A stretch of DNA of 64,000 nt from Comamonas_C sp026954015 (GCA_035063785.1 JAPSFS010000009.1:120644-184643), one strand, 5' to 3'. Numbered from the stretch's first letter, positions 53,571 to 62,010 are shown. Notes: generated by a model not told the origin, from the sequence alone. Numbers and translations: made by a program.

Positions 53571-53728
53571 GGCGACGCTGAAAAAGCCCCGCGATGCGCT
53601 GGGCCCTGATTTGGGATGAGCTGCAAGACGCAAAGCGCAGCGAGCCATAGCTATTGCGAGCATTTGCAACGCCGCAGATCGCCCAAAACGGGGATGCAGC
53701 GCGCGCGAGGGGCTTCTTCAGCGTTGCC
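53571..53728. mobile_element. 158-bp palindromic MITE-like element, copy 2
   Basis: The ends form an imperfect inverted repeat: GGCGACGCTGAAAAAGCCCC at 53571 and, on the other strand from 53728, GGCAACGCTGAAGAAGCCCC. TAAGG occurs at both borders (53568-53572 and 53730-53734). The core GCAAGACGCAAAGCGCAGCG, then ATAGCTATTGCG and GCAACGCCGCAGATCG, matches copy 1 at 31410. The following 169 bases up to the cobO stop hold nothing I can name. Confidence 0.65.
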
Positions 53729-53897
53729 ATAAGGTTCCGTCTGGGAGCGCGGGCGGCAGAGGCATCGACAGCCTCCCGTGGCAGGACGGGCCCGCGGCGC
53801 GCACCGTTGCCGACCCGGACACACGCATCGTCAACCGGCGCGCGGCCGGTGGATGCGGCGTCGCCGCGCACGCCGTCGCAGGCGCCCGCGCGGCCTC

Positions 53898-54479
53898 TCA
53901 GTCCTCAATCCCCCGCTGCGCCGGAATACCCGCCTTGAAGGCATGCTTGACGAGCTGCATCTCGGTCACCGTGTCGGCGATCTCGACGATCTCGGGCGGG
54001 CAGCGCCGGCCCGTGAGGCACACGTGCACGTCCTTCGGGCGCGCGCGCAGGGTGTCGAGCACCTCCTGCAGCGGCAGCCAGCCGTAGATCAGCGGGTAGG
54101 TGATCTCGTCGAGCACGACCAGGAAATGCGCGCCGTCCAGGATGGCCGCGCGCGCCTTCTGCCAGCCCTCGCGCGCCAGTTCGGCCGAGTGCTCCAGGTC
54201 CTTGCTCTTCCACGAAAAGCCGTCGCCCAGGCCGTGGATGGGCAGGCCGAGCTGCTCGAACGCGCGGTGCTCGCCAAAGCGCGCCGTGGGCACCTTCATG
54301 AACTGGAAGATTGCCACCTGCTTGCCATGCACGTGCGTGCGACCGAAGGCGCGCAGCGCCAGGCCGAAGGCCGCCGTGCTCTTGCCCTTGCCGTCGCCGG
54401 TGTGGACGATGACCAGGCCCCGGCGCTCGCCTTCGGGGCGCTCGTAGCGTTTTTCGGTGGGTGGGGTTTCGATCTGCAT
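53898..54479 (-). CDS. cobO: cob(I)yrinic acid a,c-diamide adenosyltransferase
   Basis: 193 residues: P-loop VIVHTGDGKGKSTAAFGLAL near residue 25 (the CobA-type GDGKGKS), QFMKVPTARFGE, FLVVLDEITYPLIYGW, and LTGRRCPPEIVEIADTVTEM. It attaches the 5'-deoxyadenosyl group to the corrin cobalt. It would follow btuD if the FAD gene at 54569 were removed. Confidence 0.94.
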   Translation of the reverse strand: MQIETPPTEKRYERPEGERRGLVIVHTGDGKGKSTAAFGLALRAFGRTHVHGKQVAIFQFMKVPTARFGEHRAFEQLGLPIHGLGDGFSWKSKDLEHSAELAREGWQKARAAILDGAHFLVVLDEITYPLIYGWLPLQEVLDTLRARPKDVHVCLTGRRCPPEIVEIADTVTEMQLVKHAFKAGIPAQRGIED

Positions 54480-54568
54480 CAGGGTCTCCGTTCAGAGGGG
54501 AAAAGGCGGGGTGCGGGCGTACACTGGATCGGCTGGCGCGGCGCACGCGCACGCCGTCCGCGCCGGCC

Positions 54569-55822
54569 ATGGCCATGGCCCGCGACGCCGCACCCCTGCT
54601 CGATCACACGCGCTGCTGCGTCGTCGGCGGCGGCCCGGCCGGCATGATGCTGGGTCTGCTGCTGGCGCGCGCCGGCGTGGCGGTGACGGTGCTGGAAAAG
54701 CACGCCGACTTCCTGCGCGACTTTCGCGGCGACACGGTGCACCCCTCGACGCTGCAGATCCTGGACGAGATCGGCCTGGGCGAGGACTTCGCGCGGCTGC
54801 CGCAGCGGCGCGTCGAGCAGCTCTCGGCGGTGATCGGTGGGCGCGCGCAGCCGATCGCCGACTTTCGCGGGCTCAGGCCCTACGGCCACGTCGCGCTGGT
54901 GCCGCAGTGGGATTTGCTGAACCTGCTGGCCGGCGCGGCACGCCGCTACCCGACGTTCGAGCTGCGCCTGCGCCACGCGGCCACCGCCCTGGTGCGGGAT
55001 GGCGGGCGCATCGCCGGCGTGGACATCGCAACGCCCGAGGGCCCGCGGCGGCTCAGCGCCGACCTGGTGGTGGCCTGCGACGGGCGCCACTCGACGCTGC
55101 GCGCGGCCGCGGGCCTCGTGCCGCGCGAGTTCGGTGCGCCGATGGACGTGCTGTGGTTTCGCCTGCCGCGCCGCGCGGGCGACCCGCCGGATGCCTTCGG
55201 CATCGTCGAGCGCGGCCGCATGATGGTGCTGCTCGATCGCGGCGACGCCTGGCAGGCGGCGTACCTGGTCGCCAAGGGCGGCGACGCCGCGCTGCGCGCG
55301 CGGCCCCTGCAGGTGCTGCGTGCCGACGTGGCCGCGCTCGCGCCCTTCCTGGCCGATCGCACGGCGGCGATCGCCGACTGGGACGCGGTCAAGACGCTGT
55401 CGGTGCAGGTCAACCGGCTGGCGCGCTGGCACCTGCCGGGGCTGCTGCTGATCGGCGACGCGGCGCATGCGATGTCGCCGATCGGCGGCGTCGGCATCAA
55501 CCTGGCGATCCAGGACGCGGTGGCCGCCGCCAATGCGCTGGCGGCGCCGCTGGCCGCGGGCGGCCCCATCGACGAGGCGCTGCTGGCCGCGGTGCAGCGG
55601 CGCCGTGAATGGCCGGTGCGGCTGGTGCAGCGCGTGCAGATCGCGGCGCAGCAGCGGCTGATCGCCCGCGTGCTGCAGGCCGAGGGGCCGGCGCCGCGCC
55701 TGCCCGCCGCGCTGCGCTGGCTGCTCGGCTTTCGCGCCGTGCGGCGCATTCCGGCGCGACTGGTGGGCTACGGCGTGCGCCCCGAGCACGTGCGCTCGCC
55801 GGCCACGGAGCCCCCCGGCTGA
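54569..55822 (+). CDS. FAD-dependent monooxygenase, UbiH/PHBH family
   Basis: 417 residues from ATG 54569. FAD fold: VVGGGPAGMMLGLLLARAGV with GxGxxG near residue 18, the DG motif VVACDGRHSTLR, and GLLLIGDAAHAMSPIGGVG near 300. FRGDTVHPSTLQILDEIGL is typical of hydroxylases acting on aromatic or polyketide substrates. It uses NAD(P)H. No partner is nearby, and it stands opposite to the cobamide genes on both sides, which suggests a later insertion. Confidence 0.85.
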   Translation: MAMARDAAPLLDHTRCCVVGGGPAGMMLGLLLARAGVAVTVLEKHADFLRDFRGDTVHPSTLQILDEIGLGEDFARLPQRRVEQLSAVIGGRAQPIADFRGLRPYGHVALVPQWDLLNLLAGAARRYPTFELRLRHAATALVRDGGRIAGVDIATPEGPRRLSADLVVACDGRHSTLRAAAGLVPREFGAPMDVLWFRLPRRAGDPPDAFGIVERGRMMVLLDRGDAWQAAYLVAKGGDAALRARPLQVLRADVAALAPFLADRTAAIADWDAVKTLSVQVNRLARWHLPGLLLIGDAAHAMSPIGGVGINLAIQDAVAAANALAAPLAAGGPIDEALLAAVQRRREWPVRLVQRVQIAAQQRLIARVLQAEGPAPRLPAALRWLLGFRAVRRIPARLVGYGVRPEHVRSPATEPPG

Positions 55823-55839
55823 AAGCGGCCACCGCGCGT

Positions 55840-56625
55840 TCATGCCGCCTCGCGTGCGCCAGCGCGCGGCAGCGCGACCCAGTCGTCGCCCACCTGGCGG
55901 ATGGCGATGCGCCCGTCGAACGCGGCCTGCAGCGCCTGGTGCGTGGCGGCATCGGCGGCCGCGCCGTGGTGCGCGATGCGGCCGGCGCGCACGACCACGA
56001 TGTCGTCGGCCTGCAGCGCCATGTTCAGCTCGTGCAGCACGCTCACCACGGTAGCGCCGGCCGCGACCAGCGCGCGCACGGTGGCCAGCCAGTCGGCCTG
56101 GTGCGGCGGGTCCAGGTGCGCCAGCGGCTCGTCCATCAGCAGCACCCGCGCCTGCACCGCCAGCAGACGCGCCAGCAGCACGCGCTGGCGCTCGCCGCCG
56201 GAGAGCTCGGCGAGGCGCCGCGCGCGCAAGGCGTGGCTTTGCGTGGCGCGCAGCGCCGCATCGACGGCGGCGCGGTCGGCCCCGGTGGGCGCGGCCAGCC
56301 ACGCACGGTGCGGCAGGCGCCCGAGCATCACCACGTCCCACACCCGCAAATCCTCGCCGCCCGCCTCCTGCTGACCCATCCAGGCCAGGGTGCGCGCGCG
56401 TTCGCGCGCGGGCCAGTCGGCCAGCGGCCGACCCAGCAGCGACACCTGCCCTTCACAGGGCAGCAGCCCCGCCATGCAGCGCAGCAGCGTGGACTTGCCC
56501 GCGCCATTGGGGCCGACGACAGCCGTCCAGCGGCCCACGGGCACCGCCAGATCGATGCCCTGCAGGATGCGGCGCTCGCCGATGCGCGCCGCCGCGATCC
56601 GCGCCTGCAGCGCCGGGGCGTTCAC
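55840..56625 (-). CDS. btuD: vitamin B12/corrinoid ABC importer ATPase
   Basis: 261 residues from GTG 56625, overlapping the permease stop as GTGA. Walker A GPNGAGKST near residue 38, signature LSGGERQR, Walker B VLLMDEPLAHLD, switch His in VLHELNMAL. FecE/BtuD type. It powers BtuC for corrinoid import. Confidence 0.9.
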   Translation of the reverse strand: MNAPALQARIAAARIGERRILQGIDLAVPVGRWTAVVGPNGAGKSTLLRCMAGLLPCEGQVSLLGRPLADWPARERARTLAWMGQQEAGGEDLRVWDVVMLGRLPHRAWLAAPTGADRAAVDAALRATQSHALRARRLAELSGGERQRVLLARLLAVQARVLLMDEPLAHLDPPHQADWLATVRALVAAGATVVSVLHELNMALQADDIVVVRAGRIAHHGAAADAATHQALQAAFDGRIAIRQVGDDWVALPRAGAREAA

Positions 56626-57710
56626 CGCGAGCCTCCCGCGCGCCGGTTCATCAGCCACAGCAGGTAGGCGCCGCCGAGCACGGCGGTGAGCACGCCCACG
56701 GGCAGCTCCTGCGGCGCGATCACGAGGCGCGAGGCCACGTCAGCGAGCGCCAGCAGCAGCCCGCCCACCAGCGTGGAGAGCAGCAGCAGCGGCCCGTGCG
56801 TGCAGCGCACGAGCGAGCGCGCCAGGTGCGGCGCCACGAGGCCGACGAAGCCGATCAGCCCGGTCTGCGCCACCGCCGCGCCCGTGGCCAGCGCCAGCAC
56901 GCCCACGAGCAGCGCACGCAGCGGCGCCAGCGGCAGCCCCAGGCTGACCGCCGTGGCCTCGCCCAGCACCAGCGCATCGAGCACGCGCGCCAGCGCCCAG
57001 GCCAGCACCACGAGCGGCGCGAGCACCGCGGCCATCACCGCGCAGCCGCCCCAGCCCACAAAGCCGGTGATGCCGAGCGTGAAGCCCTGCATGGCCTGCA
57101 GCACGTCGGGCTGCGCAAGCTGCACCAGATCGCGCACCGCGCCGAGCACGAAGCCCACGACCACGCCCGCGAGCAGCAGGCGCAGCGTCTGCTGCACGCC
57201 GCGCGCCAGCACCAGCGCCAGCAGCACGCCGCCGAGCGCGCCCAGAAACGCGGCGCCCGTGAACCCCAGGCGCGCGAGCCACGGCGAAGCCGCCTGCAGC
57301 AGCGCCACGCTGCCGCCGCCCGTCACCATGCCGCCCACGCCCAGCGCCGCATAGGCGAGTGCCACGCCCAGCGCCGCGCCCGAGGCGCTGCCCAGCAGAA
57401 ACGGATCGGCCAGCGGGTTGCGAAACAGGCCCTGCGCCACCGCCCCCGCGAGCGCCAGCAGCGCCCCCGCGAGCCACGCCCCGAGCGTGCGCGGCAGGCG
57501 GATGTCCCAGACGATCTGCGCCGCCGCCGGGTCGTCGAACGCGCGGCGCAGGCTGTCGAAGCCCGTGCTGCCCACGCTCGCGCCCCAGGCCAGCGTGAGC
57601 ACCGACGCCGCCAGCAGCGCAAGCGACAGCCACAGCACGCGCGCGCCGGCACCCACCGGTGGGGATGCGGCGACGTCAAGGGTGGGCGCGGTGCTGCTGG
57701 GCATCGGCAA
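56622..57710 (-). CDS. btuC: vitamin B12/corrinoid ABC importer permease
   Basis: 362 residues, FecCD family with about ten helices: RLPRTLGAWLAGALLALAGA, QGLFRNPLADPFLLG, and GLIGFVGLVAPHLARSLV, which contains the ATPase-contact region. ATG 57710 (or 57704) lies after the dispersed palindrome. Neighbouring btuF, cobU and btuB fix the substrate as corrinoids. Confidence 0.92.
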   Translation of the reverse strand: MPMPSSTAPTLDVAASPPVGAGARVLWLSLALLAASVLTLAWGASVGSTGFDSLRRAFDDPAAAQIVWDIRLPRTLGAWLAGALLALAGAVAQGLFRNPLADPFLLGSASGAALGVALAYAALGVGGMVTGGGSVALLQAASPWLARLGFTGAAFLGALGGVLLALVLARGVQQTLRLLLAGVVVGFVLGAVRDLVQLAQPDVLQAMQGFTLGITGFVGWGGCAVMAAVLAPLVVLAWALARVLDALVLGEATAVSLGLPLAPLRALLVGVLALATGAAVAQTGLIGFVGLVAPHLARSLVRCTHGPLLLLSTLVGGLLLALADVASRLVIAPQELPVGVLTAVLGGAYLLWLMNRRAGGSR

Positions 57711-57712
57711 AA

Positions 57713-57776
57713 TTTTGATTCAAACAGGCCGCCAGCGCTTGTCCGTCAAGCGCCACCAGCTTCTTTTTTTGAAGTC
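57713..57776. repeat. dispersed palindrome, copy 5 (provides the btuF end)
   Basis: AAAATTTTGATTCAAACAGG at the left, then AGCGCTTGTCCGTCAAGCGC (57734-57753) and CACCAGCTTCTTTTTTT. The last eight or so codons and the stop codon of btuF (SKKEAGGA-stop) are made by this repeat. Confidence 0.78.
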
Positions 57777-58633
57777 ATGCGGTGGGCGACGCAATCGGCC
57801 ATCAGCCGCGCCGCCTCGGGCATGCGCGGGCCGGGGCGCACCAGAATATCGCGCTCGGCGGCATTGAATTCGCACACGCGGTGCTCGCGCAGCGCGCGCA
57901 GATGCGCCCAGCCGGGGCGGCGCGCCAGCTCGGCCGCGCCCTGCTGGCTCACCATGATGAGGTCGGGGTCCAGGCGCACCACCAGCTCGGGGTTGATGCG
58001 CGGATACGGCCCGAGCGCCGGGTCGATGATGTTCACCAGGCCCAGCGCCTGCATCAGCTCGTCGATGAAGGTGCCGCGCCCGGCGGCGTGCGGCGCGGGC
58101 GTGACCTCGTAGTACACGCGCTGGCCACGCGCGGCGGGCGGCACGGTGTCGGCCGCGGCCTGCACGCCCGCATGGATGCGCGCCAGCAGCCCGGCCGCGC
58201 CGTCCACCTGCAGCATCTCGCCCAGCAGCGCGGTGGTATGGCGCATCGCGGCAAAGGTCTTGGGTTCGAGCGCCAGCACCTTCAGCCCGAGCGCGCGCAG
58301 CCGCACGCTGGCGCGCGAGGAGGTGCCGATCAGCACCACGTCGGGCCTGAGCGCCACCACCGCCTCCACATTCGGGTCCAGCCCGCCGCCAACCTGCGCC
58401 AGCGTGCGCACGCTCTCGGGCCAGTTGGAATAGCGGTCCACGCCCACGAGCCGCTCGCAGGCGCCCAGCGCGCACACGGTTTCGGTCAGCGAAGGCAGCA
58501 GGCTCACGATGCGCGCGGGCGGCGCATCGAACCGCGTGACCTGCCCCGCGTCGTCCGTCAATGCGTACCCGGCCCATGCGCTGCCTGCGCAGAGCATGAA
58601 CAGCGCCAGGAAGGCCCGCAGCGCGCGCTTCAT
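57746..58633 (-). CDS. btuF: periplasmic corrinoid-binding protein
   Basis: 295 residues from ATG 58633, overlapping the cobU stop (ATGA). Signal peptide about 1-22 (ends GSAWAGYAL). BtuF/class III fold: RIVSLLPSLTETVCALGAC, VGVDRYSNWPESV, RPDVVLIGTSS, PLL-type long helix, and INPELVVRLDPDLIMVS. It delivers corrinoid to BtuC. Its C-terminal tail comes from an inserted repeat. Confidence 0.92.
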   Translation of the reverse strand: MKRALRAFLALFMLCAGSAWAGYALTDDAGQVTRFDAPPARIVSLLPSLTETVCALGACERLVGVDRYSNWPESVRTLAQVGGGLDPNVEAVVALRPDVVLIGTSSRASVRLRALGLKVLALEPKTFAAMRHTTALLGEMLQVDGAAGLLARIHAGVQAAADTVPPAARGQRVYYEVTPAPHAAGRGTFIDELMQALGLVNIIDPALGPYPRINPELVVRLDPDLIMVSQQGAAELARRPGWAHLRALREHRVCEFNAAERDILVRPGPRMPEAARLMADCVAHRMTSKKEAGGA

Positions 58634-59223
58634 GCGCCGCCCTTCACCACCACGGGCAGACCCGCCACCATCAGCGTCACGCGCTCGCACGCCGCCGCCA
58701 CGCGCTGGTTGAGCACGCCCAGCGCATCGACGAAGGCGCGCACTTCCGCGCCCAGTGGAATCACCCCCAGACCGATCTCGTTCCCCACCAGGACGATCGG
58801 CCCGGGGGCAGACTTCAACGCTTCCAGAAAGAGAGCTGATTGCGCCTGCCAGTCCTGCGTCAGCGCCGTTTTTTCTTCATATTTTCGGGCCATGGCATCA
58901 CCCGCTGGCATGAGCCAGTGCGTGAGCCACAGCGTCAGGCAATCGACCACCAGCAGCGTGCGCGCCTCGCCATGGCGCGCGATGGCGCCCGCCAGGTCGC
59001 GCGGCTCCTCCACCGTCTGCATGCGCGGCAGGCGCTGTGCGCGCTCGCGCTGATGGCGCGCGATGCGCGCGCGCATTTCCTCGTCGTGCGCCTGGCCGGT
59101 GGCGATCAGCACCGCGCGGCGGTCGGCGCGCTCGGCGAGCCACGCCTGGGCCAGACGTTCGGCGCGGCGCGATTTGCCGCTCTTTTGCCCGCCGAGGATG
59201 AGCTCGCTGCGCGCCACCCGCAT
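58630..59223 (-). CDS. cobU: adenosylcobinamide kinase / adenosylcobinamide-phosphate guanylyltransferase
   Basis: 197 residues from ATG 59223. P-loop LILGGQKSGKSRRAE near residue 8, VDCLTLWLTHWL, and IVLVGNEIGLGVIPLGAEVR. It phosphorylates cobinamide and adds GMP to give the AdoCbi-GDP used by CobS. Codons near 58836-58886 (KYEEKTALTQDWQAQSALF) derive from a decayed copy of the dispersed palindrome. It lies 4 bases after btuB. Confidence 0.93.
   Translation of the reverse strand: MRVARSELILGGQKSGKSRRAERLAQAWLAERADRRAVLIATGQAHDEEMRARIARHQRERAQRLPRMQTVEEPRDLAGAIARHGEARTLLVVDCLTLWLTHWLMPAGDAMARKYEEKTALTQDWQAQSALFLEALKSAPGPIVLVGNEIGLGVIPLGAEVRAFVDALGVLNQRVAAACERVTLMVAGLPVVVKGGA
58830..58886. 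repeat. dispersed palindrome, copy 6, decayed (inside cobU)
   Basis: GAGAGCTGATTGCGCCTGCC, then AGTCCTGCGTCAGCGCCG and TTTTTTCTTCATATTTTC. Aligned with copy 3, the AGCTG, GCGC, CAGCGCCG and T-run blocks agree, but the central palindrome has decayed. It is read in frame as part of cobU. Confidence 0.5.
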
Positions 59224-59227
59224 GGCG

Positions 59228-61075
59228 TCAGCGCCCGGTCCAGCGCAGGCCGACGAAGAAGGTGCGCGGCAGCGCCGGGTAGCCGTTGGCAAGCGCGTAG
59301 CCCTTGTCGCCCAGGTTGTCGATGCGCGCGAGCACATCCCACTGGCGCGCGATCGTCGTGCTGGCATACAGGTTCACGAGGCCGTAGCCGCTCAGGCGCG
59401 TGGTGTTGGCCGCGTTGTCCCAGCGGTGGCTCACCGCCTGCCATTCGGCGCCCAGCGTCCAGCCCGCCACGCGCGTATCGGCCGCCAGCTTGAGCAGGCG
59501 CTGCGCACGTCGCGCCAGCAGCTTGCCGGTGTCAAGGTTCCTGGGCCGCTGCAGATCGAGCGAGGCGCTCAGGTTCACGCTGCCCACGCGGTGCGCGCCC
59601 GAGAAGGTCACGCCCTGCATGCGCGCATTGCCCGCATTTTCATAGCAGCCAAAGGCCCCGGCGCAGGGGCCGGGCGCGCCGAAGTTGATGAGGTTGGTGA
59701 CGCGGTTGCGGTAGGCCGTGATGCCGAAGTGGCTGGCGCCGTCAGCCCAGCGCAGGCCCACTTCCACGTTGCGGCCCTTCTCGGGCTTGAGCGCCGGCTG
59801 GCCGTATTCGGAAAACCGCTGGTACAGCGTGGGCACACGGAACGCCGTGCCCGCCGCCACCGTCGCGCGCCAGCCAGGGGCAAAGCCGTAGCCATACGCC
59901 GCGCCGCCCGTGGTCTGGCCGCCAAATTCGCTGTCGCGGTCGTGGCGCAGGTTCAGTTGCAGCGTGTGCGCGCCCGCCGCGTAGCCATAGCCCAGCGCCA
60001 GTGCGTCCTGGTGGCGGCTGCGGGCTATGGGGTCGTTGTCAAGATGGTCCCCGCGCCGCTCCAGCGCGCCGGTGAGCGTGTGCGCGCCCTCGCGCCACTC
60101 GTTGCTGAACAGGTAGTTGCGCAGCTTGGTCCTGGAAAGGTAGGGCGAAGGAATCGTCTCGTAGCGCTGATCCGATTCGCTCACCGACAGGCGCGTGCTG
60201 TAGGCCTTGCTCCACTGCGCCGACCAGGTCGCGCCCAGCGTGGACAGGCGATTCAGCCCGTGGTCGTCGAGCCCCGGCGCGAAGCCGTCGTACTGCGCGT
60301 CCATGTCGGTGTAGGTGCCCGTCAGGTCGATGCGATGCGCTTCGCTCAGCTGCCAGCCCAGCCGCCCGCTGGCCGAGCTCTGGCGGTAGCCGTCGATGTC
60401 GGGGTTGGTGCCGGGGCGCGAGTCGTAGCCGCGGCTCACGTCGCGCGCGGCGCCCAGCGCGTAGTCCACCGCACCGCTCTGGCCCGAGAAGCCCGCCTCC
60501 AGCTTGCCGGTGCGGCGGTTGCCCGCGCCGATGCCGACGTAAGGCGTGAACGAGCCCTCGCCCTTTCTGGTGAAGATCTGGACCACGCCGGCCACCGCGT
60601 CCGAGCCGTACACCGCCGCCGCCGGCCCGCGCACGATCTCCACGCGCTCGACCTGGCCGAGCGAGATCGCCTCCCACGGCGCGCCGCCCGTGGACTGCGA
60701 ATCCACGCGCACGCCGTCGATGTAGACCGCCGTGAAGCGCTGCTCCGCGCCGCGCATGTACATGCTCGTGGACGTGCCCGGGCCGCCGTTGCGCGAAAGT
60801 TCCAGCCCCGGCTGGCGCGCGAGCAGGTCGGTGATCGTCACCGCGCCGCTGCGCTCGATCTGCTCGCGGTCGATCAGCGTCACGTCCGCGAGTACATCGG
60901 TGAGCGGCTGCGCCACGCGCGTGGCCGTCACCACCACCTCGGACAACGGCGCAGCGGCGGGCGCGAGCGCCACCTGCTGGCCGACGGCCTGCGCCAGGAC
61001 GGGGGATGCGGCAAACGCCGCGAAAGACAGGGCCACGCACGCACGGGCGCGCGGGGCAGTCGAACGACTCTTCAT
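59228..61075 (-). CDS. btuB: TonB-dependent vitamin B12 receptor
   Basis: 615 residues. Signal peptide about 1-28 (ends PVLAQAVGQ). TonB box LSEVVVTATRVAQPLTDV; plug with LARQPGLELSRNGGPGTS, RGAEQRFTAVYIDGVRVDS, VERVEIVRGPAAAVYGSDAV; barrel ending FFVGLRWTGR. It stands directly below a cobalamin riboswitch and starts the btuB-cobU-btuF-btuC-btuD operon, so its ligand is a cobamide. Confidence 0.94.
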   Translation of the reverse strand: MKSRSTAPRARACVALSFAAFAASPVLAQAVGQQVALAPAAAPLSEVVVTATRVAQPLTDVLADVTLIDREQIERSGAVTITDLLARQPGLELSRNGGPGTSTSMYMRGAEQRFTAVYIDGVRVDSQSTGGAPWEAISLGQVERVEIVRGPAAAVYGSDAVAGVVQIFTRKGEGSFTPYVGIGAGNRRTGKLEAGFSGQSGAVDYALGAARDVSRGYDSRPGTNPDIDGYRQSSASGRLGWQLSEAHRIDLTGTYTDMDAQYDGFAPGLDDHGLNRLSTLGATWSAQWSKAYSTRLSVSESDQRYETIPSPYLSRTKLRNYLFSNEWREGAHTLTGALERRGDHLDNDPIARSRHQDALALGYGYAAGAHTLQLNLRHDRDSEFGGQTTGGAAYGYGFAPGWRATVAAGTAFRVPTLYQRFSEYGQPALKPEKGRNVEVGLRWADGASHFGITAYRNRVTNLINFGAPGPCAGAFGCYENAGNARMQGVTFSGAHRVGSVNLSASLDLQRPRNLDTGKLLARRAQRLLKLAADTRVAGWTLGAEWQAVSHRWDNAANTTRLSGYGLVNLYASTTIARQWDVLARIDNLGDKGYALANGYPALPRTFFVGLRWTGR

Positions 61076-61159
61076 GGAAATACACCACAGACTGAAGTGC
61101 CCGTGCCAGCTTCCCCGCCGGCCCTGGGCGATACGGCCGGCACGACAGGCGCGCGCAGC

Positions 61160-61356
61160 CACCGTGTTGGCCGGTATCCGGGCTGGCGAAACACCCTGTG
61201 CCGCCTTCCCAGACGCTTGTTCAAGGCGTCCAGTGGCGTAGAGGCAAAGAGGGAGCCGCGCGAGGCGGCTCGTTCGCTGACCGTTGCGGGGGCAGCGCAG
61301 GCACGGGGCCGCATCCCTGGCGAAGGACCCCTCCCTGCTTCCCGTTGAACCGCGGC
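61160..61356 (-). promoter_or_regulatory. cobalamin riboswitch
   Basis: Read on the minus strand from about 61350: AACGGGAAGCAGGGAGGGG, GCGGCCCCGTGCC, the conserved GCTGCCCCCGCAAC (61283-61296), GCCACTG (61231-61237), CTGGGAAGGCGG and GCCAGCCCGGATACCGGCC. These are the core blocks of the AdoCbl-type riboswitch in the right order. It sits about 85 bases upstream of btuB. Binding of cobalamin should lower expression of the whole operon. Confidence 0.93.
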
Positions 61357-61434
61357 GTGCGAACCACGACCGCGAGCACCAACGGCGCGCGATTCTACCG
61401 GTGGCGCGCGCCGCTCTCTACAATCGGCCCCCAC

Positions 61435-61656
61435 ATGGCCACACCTTCACCCATCGACCAGATCGCCGAGCGCGTGGAGCAGCTGCTGGTGCGCCACGCC
61501 GAGCTCACGCGCACCAACGCCCTGCTCACCGAGCAGGTGACGCAGCTCACGCAGGAGCGCGACTCGCTGCGCTCGCGCCTGCAGGCAGCGCGCGCGCGCG
61601 TCGAATCGCTGCTCGACCGCCTGCCCACGAGCGGCGACACCCGGGAGCCGTCATGA
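61435..61656 (+). CDS. small coiled-coil protein, TIGR02449/ZapB-like
   Basis: 73 residues from ATG 61435: IDQIAERVEQLLVRHAEL, then TEQVTQLTQERDSLRSRLQ, a continuous heptad helix. This protein precedes zapA in many proteobacteria and probably helps Z-ring organisation. Its stop overlaps the zapA start (ATGA). Confidence 0.85.
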   Translation: MATPSPIDQIAERVEQLLVRHAELTRTNALLTEQVTQLTQERDSLRSRLQAARARVESLLDRLPTSGDTREPS

Positions 61657-61979
61657 GCGCCAAGCAACTGGAAGTGCAGATCCTGCAGCAGACCTACCTG
61701 CTCGCCTGCCCCGAGGGCCAGGAGTCGCGCCTGCTCGACGCGGTGGAGCGCGTGGACACCGCCATGACGCGCATCCGCGACGCCGGCAAGGTGCGCGCGC
61801 GCGACCGCATCGCCGTGCTGGCCGCGCTCAACCTCGCGTTCGAGATCGCCGACCACCGCGCGCAGGCGCCCGCCGCAATGCCCGAAACCGCGCCCCTGAC
61901 CGACGACGATGCCACCCGGCTGCAGACGCTCCTGCAACGCCTGAACGACGCGCTGGGCAGCGACGGAAAATTGCTCTAG
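61653..61979 (+). CDS. zapA: cell division protein ZapA
   Basis: 108 residues: KQLEVQILQQTYLLACPEGQ (with the beta hairpin fold), VERVDTAMTRIRDAGKVRAR, RIAVLAALNLAFEIADHR, then a C-terminal coiled coil. ZapA cross-links FtsZ filaments. Followed by 6S RNA, the standard order in this group. Confidence 0.93.
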   Translation: MSAKQLEVQILQQTYLLACPEGQESRLLDAVERVDTAMTRIRDAGKVRARDRIAVLAALNLAFEIADHRAQAPAAMPETAPLTDDDATRLQTLLQRLNDALGSDGKLL

Positions 61980-61998
61980 ACGTTTGCCCGCACGGGCC

Positions 61999-62004
61999 TA
62001 CAAT
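61999..62004 (+). promoter_or_regulatory. -10 box of the 6S RNA promoter
   Basis: TACAAT ends 6 bases before the predicted RNA start at 62011. A clear -35 box was not seen. Confidence 0.6.
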
Positions 62005-62010
62005 GGCTTC

